Positions 11,224 through 21,970 of a DNA stretch of 64,000 bases are shown in pieces. Under the pieces are notes generated by a model. It had not been told where the DNA came from and searched no databases. It worked only from the letters and a program-made list of their open reading frames with translations. The stretch is taken from NCBI GenBank assembly GCA_037501455.1, contig CM074857.1, forward strand, positions 126,591,501 through 126,655,500, read 5' to 3'. Position numbers and translations under genes: made by a program. The first letter of the stretch is position 1. Every line of letters begins with the position of its first letter. The stretch is from Lantana camara (taxonomy: Eukaryota > Streptophyta > Magnoliopsida > Lamiales > Verbenaceae).

Positions 11224-11896
11224 TTTTTTTTTTTTTTTGGATCAAAACGGTTACTACTAGAAACTCTCACTTAATATATAGTATAGATACAACACTCCAT
11301 AAACTTTCTTTTCTCACAACAAACTTATCTACCTAATCCACTTCTTACATAATCTCATCAAAGTTCCTACATCGTGAATCTGGAACACTCCACTTATTCA
11401 ATCTAACAATTCCAAGAAGTTCTTTCGGGAGAGGCGACTCCGGGAAAGACCATACCTCTCGTCGGTTTGCACCCATCGTTGCGAGATAATCCGCCGCCAG
11501 GTTACCTTCCCTAAACACATGTGAAATCTTCACCGTCATCCTATTTGCAGACCACCAGAAATTTGTAACAGCATTTTGAACTAACGGATTTCCCTATTTA
11601 CGGCGTTTTAGTATCAATATTGCCACCTTCGGATCGACTTCCACCCATAAGTAGGAGCAACCTAACGCTGCTGCCCCTTTAGTTCCGACCTGCATAGCCC
11701 TCTGTTCTGCTTCAATATTTGAAGCATGCCCAATTACCCGACTGAAGGCGCTCATCGCATCTCCCTTGGGATACCTAATAATGCCCCCTATTCCTGAAAG
11801 TCCCGGATTACCTCTAGAAGCACCATCCGTATTTAAGTTCCACCAACTTTGTATAGGTTTCAACCATCTCACAATAATCACTTGTTGCATACATAG
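11224..11896 (-). mobile_element. 5'-truncated LINE with poly(A) tail
   Basis: A run of T at 11224-11238 is the poly(A) tail of an element lying on the minus strand, and an RNase H coding region sits upstream of that tail. The sister unit at 29940-29960 ('gatcattagttgaattt') shows the uninterrupted target, so this is an insertion into the spacer below the F-box gene. Plant L1-type LINEs end with reverse transcriptase and RNase H, so only the 3' end was copied in. The right boundary is good to about 10 bases. Confidence 0.72.
11345..11890 (-). pseudogene. LINE RNase H domain with one in-frame stop
   Basis: The frame encodes a plant-type RNase H-like (RVT_3) domain. All four acidic catalytic positions can be placed: Asp in NTDGASRGNPG, Glu in IEAEQRAM, Asp in VEVDPK and Asp in NLAADYLA. 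A single TAG near 11591, just after ILKRRK, splits an otherwise continuous frame of about 180 codons. The two open pieces are in the same frame, so only one base change separates it from an open domain. It derives from the LINE at 11224-11896, not from a host RNase H gene. Confidence 0.75.
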
Positions 11897-12106
11897 TCAT
11901 TGAACTTAAATTTATGACTATAATAGCTAGGTTAGACCAGAATGAGTGTGTGCAAGGAAGTGTGTGTAATATCTCAAAAGTCTTGGATTTTCTTGTAATT
12001 AAATCAAACCTCAAAATATGTAAGAGAGATTCATTACGAGCACCATATTATCGAGCTAACAAATGAGCAAGAAACGATAACAGAGATTCATTACTAGCAC
12101 TTTCCT

Positions 12107-13162
12107 TTATGAACTGCTGATATCAGGCGAAACGAGGCTCTCAACAAAGGTACATCCATCCATAAAACTAGCCAAAACTCCATCAACAACCATGTCCCTC
12201 AAATTACCATCTTTGACATTGTAAACCACCAAAGTTTCCCCTTCCGTCACGAACACAATTTCATCATTGCCAAGAAAACACAAGGGCTTAACAATATCCC
12301 AATCGTAGTCAGCATCAATCCTGAATTTAGTCCAAGATTCTCTCACACCATAATCCTTCATGATCCAACCTTCCTTGTTTGTAGTATCCATCATACAGAG
12401 ACATCCCCCAAGAGCCACAAGTTTGTTAAACACAAATTTCCCCACATCAACACCACTCGGAGCCGGAATTTCATCAAACACCTCATCTGCAAAACTGAAA
12501 GCAGCTATCACAGATCGATAACCCGGTTCTCTACTGCTAGCCAACCAATGAATAGCTCCATTCACATAAGCCCCAGATGCAAGATCAGGAACAGCATGAT
12601 CATAAGGTGAACTATCCACACGTTTCCAAACACCCCTTTTAACAGAATACACATCAACAAACGTATCAATAATATCTGGCTCATGTTCATTATCAGTATC
12701 ATAATACGAAAGCGTGACAATCTTATAATCATCGTTAGTTCTATCATACCCAAATCCATTCATGCTAAAGCTCTCTCCTTTCTTTAAAGCCACCGGAGAA
12801 TCTGGTATTTTCACCTGCTGCAGAGTAACGGGGTTCACCAAACACTTCTCTTCTTCTTGATTTACCAACAAAACCAACCCATCACAAGAACCCACAACCT
12901 CAACAAAGGGATCTGGAAATTCCAGCCTTCTCGAAACGGCGTCGGCTTTTACATCAGCGATTGAGTGAATTGAGTGAGATGGGGCAACGAGAATGAGATT
13001 CTCTTGATGGGGCTTTAGAGTAAGGTGGGATTTGATGAACTGTGGAGTGGAAAGAAGAGTTTGCCACTGCTTTGCTAAACACCTGCATCTCCCTACGGAT
13101 TTCGCCGGCAGCCGTGAGAAGATGTCGAGTAGGATTTCTTCGGGGAAGTTGGCCGTAGCCAT
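12107..13162 (-). CDS. F-box protein, CPR1/CPR30-like (unit A)
   Basis: A 351-residue intact single-exon F-box protein. The F-box spans residues 1-46 (FPEEILLDIFSRLPAKSVGRCRCLAKQW), ending in the FIKSHL motif. The F-box-associated domain follows: GSCDGLVLL about 91-99, NPVT about 110, GFGYDRTNDDYKIV 137-149, VDVYSVKRGVWKRV 169-182, GAYVNGAIHWLA 197-208 and PLCFLGNDE about 293. Family members bind SKP1 through the F-box and present substrates to SCF ubiquitin ligases; CPR1 in Arabidopsis controls NLR immune receptors, but the target here is unknown. The ATG lies directly before the F-box, as in its paralogues. It lacks the 20-30 residue insert near the C-terminus found in units B, C, E, F and H, and it ends in SPDISSS like unit D. 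Confidence 0.92.
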   Translation of the reverse strand: MATANFPEEILLDIFSRLPAKSVGRCRCLAKQWQTLLSTPQFIKSHLTLKPHQENLILVAPSHSIHSIADVKADAVSRRLEFPDPFVEVVGSCDGLVLLVNQEEEKCLVNPVTLQQVKIPDSPVALKKGESFSMNGFGYDRTNDDYKIVTLSYYDTDNEHEPDIIDTFVDVYSVKRGVWKRVDSSPYDHAVPDLASGAYVNGAIHWLASSREPGYRSVIAAFSFADEVFDEIPAPSGVDVGKFVFNKLVALGGCLCMMDTTNKEGWIMKDYGVRESWTKFRIDADYDWDIVKPLCFLGNDEIVFVTEGETLVVYNVKDGNLRDMVVDGVLASFMDGCTFVESLVSPDISSS

Positions 13163-13292
13163 TTCTCTGTTTGAATTCAGATTTCAGACGGGTTTTCCAG
13201 AATTTTGAGAGAAGAAACAGTTGGAGAAGAAAAGATGAAATCTTGATGGTGTTAGTAGGATCTTGGAATTTGATTTGTTGTGTTGTTTTTAC

Positions 13293-14152
13293 TAGTGTTT
13301 TCAAAAGCGGACCGGACCGGCCGGTTCGACCGGTTCAACCGGTGACCGGCGCAAGGTCCGGTCCGAATTAACCCCTAAAACCAGTGACAAGCGGACCAGT
13401 CCAGGGCCGGAAAAACCGGCCGGTTAACCGGCGGTTTTGGCCCTGGAAACCGGACCGGAGCGCCGGTTGACTGTAATTTTAAAAAAAAAATAAAAAAAAG
13501 AATCTGGGTTGTTGCACTTCGTCTTCCACATCTTCCATTTTCCGATCTGAAGCTTCAATGGTCAGATGTTTTGGATCTGTAGCTCAAAGAACTGTGCGTT
13601 TGTTGAAGAGTTACAAGTTAGCTGCTTTCTAATTCTCGCACAACACACAACATATTAATTTTAGAGAATGAAACGGTGAGTAGAGAAATAGATAAATAGT
13701 TAGAGACTGGCGTGAAAGGAGAGAGCAGAATTGCAATTGCAGAAAAGGGGTGCAACTTGTGAGGGTTGCTGCGGCGTGATGAAAGGTTTAAAGAAGCAGA
13801 AAAGGGTTTCAACTTACAACAACTTTTTAGATTGGATTGGGCCTATGATTTTAATTATATTTTTATAATGACTCTTGAGAGTCCAAATAAGAAAAAGGGG
13901 CAGTCTTGATATTCCAAATAAGTCTTGAAAGCTTCTTGCCAAATAATTTATTCTTTTAAGGAGTTTATTTTAAAATTTATATATTAGGATTTTTATTTAT
14001 ATATATATATATATAATTAATTAATTAATTAATATTATTTATTTATTACGTCATATCGGTCCAACCAGTGGTTCGACCGATCAAACCGGTTGAACCGGTG
14101 ACCAGTAAGGCCTCCGCTTTGACCTCCGGTCCGCTTTTGAAAACATTGAGTC
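13293..14152. mobile_element. hAT-like non-autonomous element in the unit A promoter
   Basis: Left end 'agtgttttcaaaagcggacc' is inverted at the right as 'ggtccgcttttgaaaacatt'. Both ends are dense in 'ccggtt' motifs. The flanks share 'tttttac' (13286-13292 and 14153-14159), and the empty target is visible in unit D near 31290. It separates unit A from its ancestral upstream block by 860 bp. There is no coding capacity. Confidence 0.78.
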
Positions 14153-14159
14153 TTTTTAC

Positions 14160-14903
14160 AAGAAAGTTGCAGTCTGTGAAGGTGTTCGTCGTTTGTTGTC
14201 TTATTCTGATTTGCTGTGTTTTTTTTCTTGCCAGAAGTCTTCTAGTCCAACTACACATTGCAGCTCAATGATATCACCCTATTCTTTATGTTATTTATAT
14301 CTCTAGGTCCCTTTCATATATTTATAATTATACCTAACAAATCCATTAAGAATAGATTAGCTCCGGAAACTTTGCAAATTGGCACTCTTTTGTGGGTAAT
14401 TCTAGCCCGAGCTTCACTATACCAAATCGGTATAATGAGAGAACGAGTGTTTTATATTTCGAACACTCTTTCATTCCGTCCCATCATATTTCTTACTTGC
14501 TTAATCATGTCTTCTTCTTCTTCTCTTTTGCAACTAGCGCAAGAATGTTATGCGATTGTAAAAATGTGGTTTAGGTGATGGAGTAAATTCGATTATAGAA
14601 ATGTGGTCTAGGAAGTAGATTCGACACTTTTACTTGTGGAGGTTACTCATAGATCAATGACAATCATTCATGGTGACAGATTTGACACTTTTACTTGTGG
14701 AGGTTACTCATAAAGTTGAACGCTCAAAAATCCCAATTCAATGTTCTTTATGTATCGTTGTTGATTAGAATCATTTTATTAAAGCATTAGGATGCAGTTG
14801 CATTTTTCATTAAATTTACATGTTGTGCAATTCGGATCAAATGATCTTTAATATTTTAGTGTGATGCATTATTTTTCATTATCCATTCATATGTAGTGAC
14901 TAG
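14160..14903. repeat. Upstream block of F-box unit A
   Basis: This block recurs upstream of the other F-box units (18165-19020, 20868-21031, 31176-32590, 34112-34970, 44195-44386, 50807-51090). Its core includes 'ttggtcctcgaatggaaatttatg', 'aacactctttcattccg' and 'gcaagaatgttatgcgattg'. It probably holds the ancestral promoter and 5' spacer. Small open frames in it are not conserved between copies. Confidence 0.65.
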
Positions 14904-14912
14904 TTTTAACTC

Positions 14913-16246
14913 GGGAATATTACATTTTTAATCATCCAACTATACGATTTATTCGTTTTTCGTTCCCCACTTTCAATTTTAACAATAATGGTCACTAAAC
15001 TATCACATCTTTTTCAAAATTGGTCTTTCCGTTAGTTTGAGCGTTAAAACAAACAGAACCCTAATTTCAGATGTATTTTGGCTCCGTTTTTTCCCTTTTC
15101 CACCATTTTTACTTCTTATTCTAGCTGAGTAAAGATTGAGACTCTCCATGTCATGCGGTTCTACCTCTTCTTGGAGTTCATTGAGGCCAAAATTTCCAAT
15201 TAATGAGCGATGTGATGAAGTATATATGGAACTTGCAGTTTAGAGGGAACACGATCCGTTGCAAGCTATAGTCGATTGCTTTGTTTCCACGATAGGTTCA
15301 AATGTAAGTAACTCTCATTTCTTGTTTATTATTTAGATAGTTGTTTTCGCCAATGATTGATGTAATTCTTTGTTGATATACACGTACTTTGATCACTTGA
15401 ACGATGCAGGACAATTCGTGTTCTGAGGAAGTGAGTGCTTCATCCTTTTAGAGTCTTAAATTTCTTGTTTTTGTGAACTTCCATTCAAAATTTAAACTTT
15501 TTAACATATTGCTACTATGCACTAATCCTTACTCAGGACTCTATTATAGCTTTAAGTGGGTATTATGGTGCAATGGCTCTTGGTAAGACTTATAAACTGT
15601 GTGAATTGCTTCTTTGATACTGCTTGATTGTTCCTCTTAGATGATTCTGCTTTTAAGTTACAACTTTTACTTGTTTATGATTTAGCTGGCCTTTTGGCTT
15701 TGAGATTTCTCATTGGATCTCTCTTCCTGGTTGCCCTGGTGGTGAAGAAATGGAGAAAGCGACACTTATTAGTTGATGAAATAATGGAAGAGTTTCTATA
15801 AGGCTAGAATAACTTCACCTCGACTTACTCTGAGATCAAGAAAATGACAAACAATTTCAACCAGAGAGAGGATGAAGGAGGGTACGGAGTGGTGTATAAA
15901 GGAAAGTTTGGAGGTGGTCCTTACGTTAACGGTGTATAAAGGCCAAAATTTTCGATTGAGCGATCTGATTCAAGGCAACACAAGGACTTTTGGGATGAGG
16001 CTCCATAACTGCATCACATCGTTCAATTGGAAAATTTGGCATTTGTGAACTCCGAAGAGGTGGAATCGCTTGAAATTAAGAGCCTCAAACCTTACTCAGT
16101 TAGAACAAGAAGTAGCGCCAAACTAACTGAAAGACCGATTCTGAAGAAAAAAAATGTGATTGTTTAGTGACTATTGTTAAAATTGAAAGTGAGGGACGAA
16201 AAACGAATAAGTCGTATAATTGGATGACTAAAAATGTAATATTCAC
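14913..16246. mobile_element. Pack-MULE carrying a receptor-kinase fragment
   Basis: Terminal inverted repeats of about 120 bases begin 'gggaatattacatttttaat' and end 'aaaaatgtaatattcac'. Flanks are ttttaactc (14904-14912) and ttttaactt (16247-16255), a 9-bp target duplication with one change. The empty site is present in unit B's upstream block ('ctagttttaattcaatattt' near 18970). The interior carries part of a host-type kinase gene with introns and no transposase, the definition of a Pack-MULE. Confidence 0.85.
15540..15960 (+). pseudogene. LRK10L-type receptor kinase fragment
   Basis: The order is: a hydrophobic membrane segment (LLALRFLIGSLFLVALVV), a basic stop-transfer stretch KKWRKRH, a juxtamembrane region EIMEEFL, then YSEIKKMTNNFNQ and the start of a kinase N-lobe with a glycine loop EGGYGVVYKGKF. 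This is the arrangement of LRK10L/rust-resistance kinases. Two in-frame stops follow EEFL, and the kinase ends after the glycine loop, so no enzyme can result. Intron remnants with GT and AG borders lie upstream (about 15300-15700). The sequence sits wholly inside the Pack-MULE, so it is a captured copy. Confidence 0.72.
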
Positions 16247-16255
16247 TTTTAACTT

Positions 16256-17082
16256 AATATTTCTAAATTTTGTGGAAAAACAGAAAAAAAAAAGGAGGTA
16301 GTGACCCCTTTCATTTCCATCCAAAAGACACTACAAGTCTACAATTGTCGTAGAAAAAGACCAATTTGACGGAAAGACCATCAACTTATTTCTCCTTTAG
16401 CCTCTCATCAAGATTGTTAGTGTGAAACTCATCTCAAACTCAAACTAGGTTCGAACTAGAATTACTTGTTATTTAGAGCTCCGATGCAAACTTGACTTAT
16501 TGACAGTACCAATGCACTACATAAGGATTTCCTTAGATAGAATAGGCCTTATCCCGTGCCATCAAATGCAGTAGGGCGAGACAAGGCTGTGAACATAGGT
16601 ACATGCATCTAATACTGCCCCATAACGTCCTTCTCTTCAACTATAAACATCCAAGCCCATCTCTACAAGCACAAGACTGTCCTACATTCGGTACTTGCTC
16701 GTCTGAAGCAAACTAAAAACTTCTGAAAAATAAAAATACATTCGTTCAACATATAAAAATACACATCCGACATCAGTTATAGTAGGTTATTTGCGATACA
16801 TCTCCATTTCTTCCAATACAAGCGCAATTTGATTTTCAAGTTTGTCTCATAAAACTGCATACAAATACATAACATTGTAAAGAAATTGTAGACAACCCGA
16901 AACCAATACAAAACACAACCTATACATAGTCTATGTTGATGGAACTTTAACAATTGATGAAAAAAGTCCCAATTTCTGTCAGAAACCACAAAAAGTTCAA
17001 ATTTTGAAAGATCCAACTCAAAATCTATGGGAACAATTACATTGACACCCCTTTAGTTTCATATAATTACACAAACTTCCCC
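16256..17082. repeat. Spacer between F-box units A and B
   Basis: The first part finishes the unit A upstream block interrupted by the Pack-MULE. From about 16580 it is the downstream spacer found after units C, E, F, G and H ('ttgatggaactttaac', 'accacaaaaagttcaaattttg'). It contains no supported gene. Confidence 0.6.
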
Positions 17083-18164
17083 TTAGGTTTGAAAAGTTAC
17101 TAAGCCTTCATCTGTTACCTTATTTTGCTGTGAAGGCGAAATGAGGCTCTCAACAAAGGTAAATCCATCTATAAAACTAGCCGAAACCCCATCAACAATC
17201 ATGTCCCTCCAGATACCATCATTGACATTGTAAACCGCCAAAGGTTTCCTCCCAAAAACATATTTACAATCTGAAATCTCCAAAGTTTCCCCTCGTGTCA
17301 CAAACAAAATTTCATCATTACCAAGAAAACACAAGGGTTTAACTAAATTCCTTCCATTGTCACCTTTAATCCTGACTTTAGTCCAAGATTCTCCCACACC
17401 ATAATCCTTCATAATCCAAACATCATTGCTTACAATATCCATTATACAGAGACATCCCCCAAGAACCACAAGTTTGTTAAACACAAATCCCCCCACCTCA
17501 ACACCACTTGGAGCAGGAATTTCATCGAACACCTCGTCTGCAAGATTGAAAGCAGCTATTACAAAGGTATAGCGCGATTCTCTACGTCTAGCCAGCCAAT
17601 GAATAGCTCCATTCACATAAGCCCCAGACCCAGGTGCAAGACCATAACGTGAACCATCCACGCGTTTCCAAACACCCCTTTTAACAGAGTACACATCAAC
17701 AAATTCACCAATAACATCTCGTTCATCAACAATCTTATAATCATCGTCGGTTCTATCATACCCAAGTCCAAGACTGCTAAATCTTACTACCGGAGGATCC
17801 GGTATTTTCACCTGCTGCAGAGTTACGGGGTTCACCAAAAACTTCTCTTGTCCTTCATTTACTAACAAAACCAACCCATCACAAGAAACCACAACGTCAA
17901 TCGACGAGGAATCTGAAAATCCCACCCTTCGCGAAATGGCGTCGCCTTTTACGTCGGAGATTAAGTGAATTGAGAGTCAGATGGGGACACGAGAATGAGA
18001 TTTTCTTGATGGGGTTTTCGAGTAAGGTGGGATTTGATGAACTGCGGAGTGGAAAGAAGAGTTCGCCATTGCTTTGCTAAACACCTGCACCTCCCTACGG
18101 ATTTCGCCGGCAGCCGTGAGAAGATGTCCATTAGTATTTCTTCGGGGAAGTTGGCCTTAGCCAT
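17083..18164 (-). pseudogene. F-box protein, CPR1/CPR30-like, frameshifted (unit B)
   Basis: The ATG at 18164 opens a normal F-box (FPEEILMDIFSRLPAKSVGRC), but the frame ends at 17961 after SPSDSQFT. The rest of the protein is open in another frame from 17925 to 17083 and carries VSCDGLVLLVNEG, GLGYDRTDDDYKIV, GAYVNGAIHWLA and PLCFLGNDEILF. Compared with unit A, the break is a 2-base insertion in the codons for SHSIHSI (near 17970). Apart from this the gene is well preserved and has the long C-terminal insert plus the GLVTFQT ending, so inactivation looks recent. The second frame alone lacks the F-box. Confidence 0.85.
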
Positions 18165-19658
18165 TTCTCTGTTTGAATTCAGATAGTGGTTTTCCAAAAT
18201 TTTGAAAGAGAAGAAACAGTTGACAAGAAAGTTGAAATCTTGATGGTGTTCGTCACTGGGGCTCTTGGAATTTGATCTGTTGTCTTGCTTTGATGGCAAG
18301 CAACAACATATTGCAGCTCTATGTGATTCTTTGCAGGACATTCGCAGTAAGCAAAGGATCAAGAACAAGAGAATTTAACTTTTGATATATTGTAATTTTG
18401 GCCCACTTTTATATGAAAATTACCAAAAATTGGTCCTTATATTATTGACATTATCAAAAAGGAGATGTTAGGTTTGAACTTTGCTATATTTGTCCTCGAA
18501 TGGAAATTTATGTAATACGAACCTTATTCCCCTTCATTTCGAACACTCTTTCATTCCGTCCCTTCATATTTCTTACCGGCTTAATCATGTCTTCTTCTTA
18601 CTTCTCTTTTGCAACTAGTGCAAGAATGTTATGCAATGATGGTGTAAATTCGATTGTAGAAATATGGTTTAGGCAGTAGATTCGACACTTATGGAGGTTA
18701 CTCATAGATCAATGATAATCATTCATGGTAGTAGATTTGACACTTTTACTTGTTGAGGTTACTCAAATAGTTGGACGCTCAAAAACCCCAATTCAATGTT
18801 CTTTTCGTATCGTTGTTGATTAAAATCATTTTGCTAAAGCATTAGAATGCAATTGCATTTTTCATTAAATTTACATTCCATGACGGACATGCTGTGCAAT
18901 TCGGATCGAATGATCTTTAATATGTTAGTGTGATGCATTATTTTCATTTTCCATTCATATGTTGTGACTAGTTTTAATTCAATATTTATAAATTTTGTGT
19001 AAAAACAATGGGAGGAAAAAAAAGGGCAGCGATCCCTTTCATTTCCATCCAAAAGAGATTACAATTGTCGTAGAACAAGACCAATTTGACGGTAAGACCA
19101 TTAACTTATTTCTCCTTTAGCCTGTCATCCAGATTGTTAGTGTGAAACTCATTTCAAACTCAAACCAGGTTCGAAACCCCTCTTTAATTTCATTTCAAAT
19201 TTGTCGGCCCCATAATGTCCTTCTCTCCGACTGTAAACATCCAAACCCCTCTCTAAAAGCACTACTGTCCCACATTCGGTGCTTGCTCGTCCGAAGCAAA
19301 CTACAAACTCCTGAAAAATAAAAAAACATTCGCTCACTAAAAATACACATCCCACATCAGTTATAGTAGATTATTTGCAATTTCTACCAATATAGGCGCA
19401 ATTTGATTGTCAAGTTCTGTCTTATAAAACTGCAAAGTAATACGTAACATTGCAAAGGAACATATAGACAACCCGATACCAATACAAAACACAACCTACA
19501 CATAGTCTATGTTGATGGAACTTTAACCATTGATGAAAAAAGTCCCAATTTCTGTCAAAAACCACAAAAAGTTCAAATTTTGAAAGATCCAACTCAAAAT
19601 CTCTAGGGACAATTACATTCACAGCCCTTAGGTTTCATATAATTACATAAACTTCCCC
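18165..19658. repeat. Upstream block of unit B and downstream spacer of unit C
   Basis: About 18165-19020 matches the upstream block of the other units, and about 19021-19658 matches the downstream spacer. No transposon interrupts it, so it serves as an empty-site reference for neighbouring insertions. No gene is seen. Confidence 0.6.
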
Positions 19659-20789
19659 TTAGGTTTGAAAAGTTACTAAGACTTCATCCGTTACCTTATT
19701 TTGCGGTAAAGGCGAAACGAGGCTCTCAACAAAGGTACATCCATCTATAAACCTAGCCGAAACCCCATCAACAACCATGTCCCCCGAATTACCATCATTC
19801 ACATTGTAAACCACCAAAGTTTCCCCTTCTAGCACAAACATAGTTTCATTATAGCCTTTGTAAACCTCCAAAAATTTCCCTTGCCTCACATACAAAATTT
19901 CATCATTGCCAAGAAAACACAAGGGCTTAACTAAATTCCACCCATAGTTAACATTAATCCCAAATTTAGTCCAAGATTCTCTCACACCATAATCCTTCAT
20001 AATCCAAACATCATTACCTTCCATATCCAATATACAGAGACATCCCTCGAGAGCAACGAGTTTGTTAAACACAAATTTCCGCACATCAATACCACTTGGA
20101 GCAGGAATTTCATCAAACACCTGGTCTGCCAAATCGAAAGCAACTATTACAGGGGGAGCACCCGATTCTCTACCACTACCCCACCAATGAATAGCTCCAT
20201 TCATATAAGCCCCACCCCCAGGCGCAAGACCAGGAATAGCATGATCATAACATAAACTATCCACGCGTTTCCAAACACCAGTTTTAACAGAATACACATC
20301 AACAAATTCACCAATATCTTGTTCATCTTCATTACCAATTTCACAACACGAAACCGTGACAATCTTATAATCATCGTTAGTTCTATCATACCCAAATCCA
20401 TGAACGCCTAAGATCGCTACCGGAGAATCCGGTATTTTCACCAGCTGCCGAGTAACGGGGTTCACCAAACACTTCTCATCTTCTTCATTTACCAACAAAA
20501 CCAACCCATCACAAGAACCCACAACCTCAAAAAAGGAATCTGGATATTCAAGCCTTCTCGAAACAGCTTCGGTTTTTACGTCTGTAATTGAGTGAATAGA
20601 GTAAGATGGGGATACGAGAATGAGATTTTTTTTATGGGTTTCTTGAGTAAGGTGGGATTTGATGAACTGAGGAGTGGAAAGAAGAGTTCGCCATTGTTTT
20701 GCCATACACCTACACCTCCCCACGGATTTCGCCGGCAGCCGTGAGAAGATGTCGATTAGGATTTCTTCGGGGAAGTTGGCCGTAGCCAT
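19659..20789 (-). CDS. F-box protein, CPR1/CPR30-like (unit C)
   Basis: An intact 376-residue single-exon gene. The F-box is at residues 1-46 (FPEEILIDIFSRLPAKSVGRCRCMAKQW). The associated domain shows GSCDGLVLLVNEE, GFGYDRTNDDYKIV, VDVYSVKTGVWKRV, GAYMNGAIHWWG and PLCFLGNDEILYV. Between EILYV and LVVYNVN there is an extra strand-like segment (RQGKFLEVYKGYNETMF) absent from units A and D. The last codons (NKVTDE to TFQT) and the stop derive from a miniature element (see findings). Role by family: SKP1-binding substrate receptor of an SCF ligase, probably cytosolic or nuclear; target unknown. Confidence 0.92.
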   Translation of the reverse strand: MATANFPEEILIDIFSRLPAKSVGRCRCMAKQWRTLLSTPQFIKSHLTQETHKKNLILVSPSYSIHSITDVKTEAVSRRLEYPDSFFEVVGSCDGLVLLVNEEDEKCLVNPVTRQLVKIPDSPVAILGVHGFGYDRTNDDYKIVTVSCCEIGNEDEQDIGEFVDVYSVKTGVWKRVDSLCYDHAIPGLAPGGGAYMNGAIHWWGSGRESGAPPVIVAFDLADQVFDEIPAPSGIDVRKFVFNKLVALEGCLCILDMEGNDVWIMKDYGVRESWTKFGINVNYGWNLVKPLCFLGNDEILYVRQGKFLEVYKGYNETMFVLEGETLVVYNVNDGNSGDMVVDGVSARFIDGCTFVESLVSPLPQNKVTDEVLVTFQT

Positions 20790-21092
20790 TTCTGTTCGAA
20801 TTCAGACAGGGGTTTTCCAGAATGTTGAGAGAGAGAGGAAACAACGTGTTCGAGAGATTGCAACTCTATGTTATTCTTTGTTGCAATTTTGGCACTCTTT
20901 TATATGAAAATTCCCAAAGTTGGTCCTTATACTATTAAAATTATCAAAATGGAGACGTTTGATTTGGATTTTGCTATATTGGTCCTCGAATGGAAATTTA
21001 TGTTATACGTACCTTATTTCCCTCCATTTCGAATGGCTCGTGATCTCATATTTTAAGTTTATGTTTCATTTGTTGTTTCACTGACATATGTA
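20790..21092. repeat. Truncated upstream block of unit C
   Basis: The block matches the other units up to about 21031 ('cctccatttcgaa') and then switches abruptly to unrelated sequence leading into the coat-protein-like copy. It marks a rearrangement junction. No gene is seen. Confidence 0.55.
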
Positions 21093-21970
21093 TTAATAAA
21101 CAATCAAGATTATGAGAGATCTTTTGTAATCTTGGCTATCAATTAATACACTTGACCTGTGTATATGAATTAAACAGTAAATGAAATACAAATTAAACTT
21201 GAAATAGGAGATCCCAAGATTCGGAGTGCAAGCAACTCCAACAACGTAGGCAAGGGCAACATCAGTACTATCATAGTTTCCTCCTTGTGGTGGAAACCAC
21301 GCACAACATGTTTGTTCATAATGCCAATCAAAGAGCCAGAAAGGCCTCCCCATTGTGTTATTCGAAACATTGTGAATCTTCCATTTCTTATGCTCTGTCA
21401 TAGCATGAAGGAGCACATAGAATATGTCATCATTCAATGTGAAATCTGTAATATCAACTAGATTATTCGAAACCAGAGGTATATATGGTGTGTCTTCTGG
21501 TGTGTGTTGTATATGTGTCGGTTTGAGTGACTCTGTCAATAAAACAAGAAAGGCATCGTATTGGGCAGAGCGTGGCATCACTTCTTGGTTATGTTTTTCA
21601 TTGAAGTCTAATGGACCTACTGCTCTTCTAGCCTCACGGATTGAACAGTATAAATCAAGGAACCAGGTTGATATGTAAACACGAGCAACATAAGTAGCTG
21701 CCTCGACTCCTTGTGGTATGACAAAGACATCATCCAAAAAGCCGAAAAGGTCTTGAAATGGTGCCATTGAAAGTTGAACATGATAGAGTAAAGTTTCACG
21801 AGCTGCACAAACATCTCTGTGCAATTCAATGGGAAATATCTTTGATATTTCTCATACCGGATTCCGACATCTAATTCTGTAGTTATCCAAGAGAAATTTT
21901 GTTACCCCGTGTAGGTCTTGAGCTTGACCGCCATGAATGCCAAAAGATCCGATGTCATGATTAGCCGTGT
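21093..21970 (-). pseudogene. Partitivirus coat-protein-like sequence, copy 1 (broken)
   Basis: A minus-strand frame (243 codons from 21824) carries ARVYISTWFLDLYCSIREA, a TQYDAFLVLLTESL-like block, GRPFWLFDWH and DVALAYVVGVACTPNLG. Copy 2 at 41328-42461 aligns to it throughout. The tone is that of a plant partitivirus (alphapartitivirus-like) capsid, a family known to be endogenised in plants, but I could not run a search. The copy is broken: the N-terminal part is in another frame (shift near 21740), an earlier stop lies near 21850, and homology ends after PNLG. It follows cullin-derived sequence directly, as in copy 2. An uncharacterised plant family remains possible. Confidence 0.55.

Noticed and set aside
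19422..19622. A 66-codon frame (and relatives at 16777-17016, 35320-35520, 47812-48072) repeated in the spacers after the F-box genes
   Set aside because: The frames are similar only because the whole spacer was duplicated with each unit. Stops and lengths differ between copies, and no domain is recognisable.
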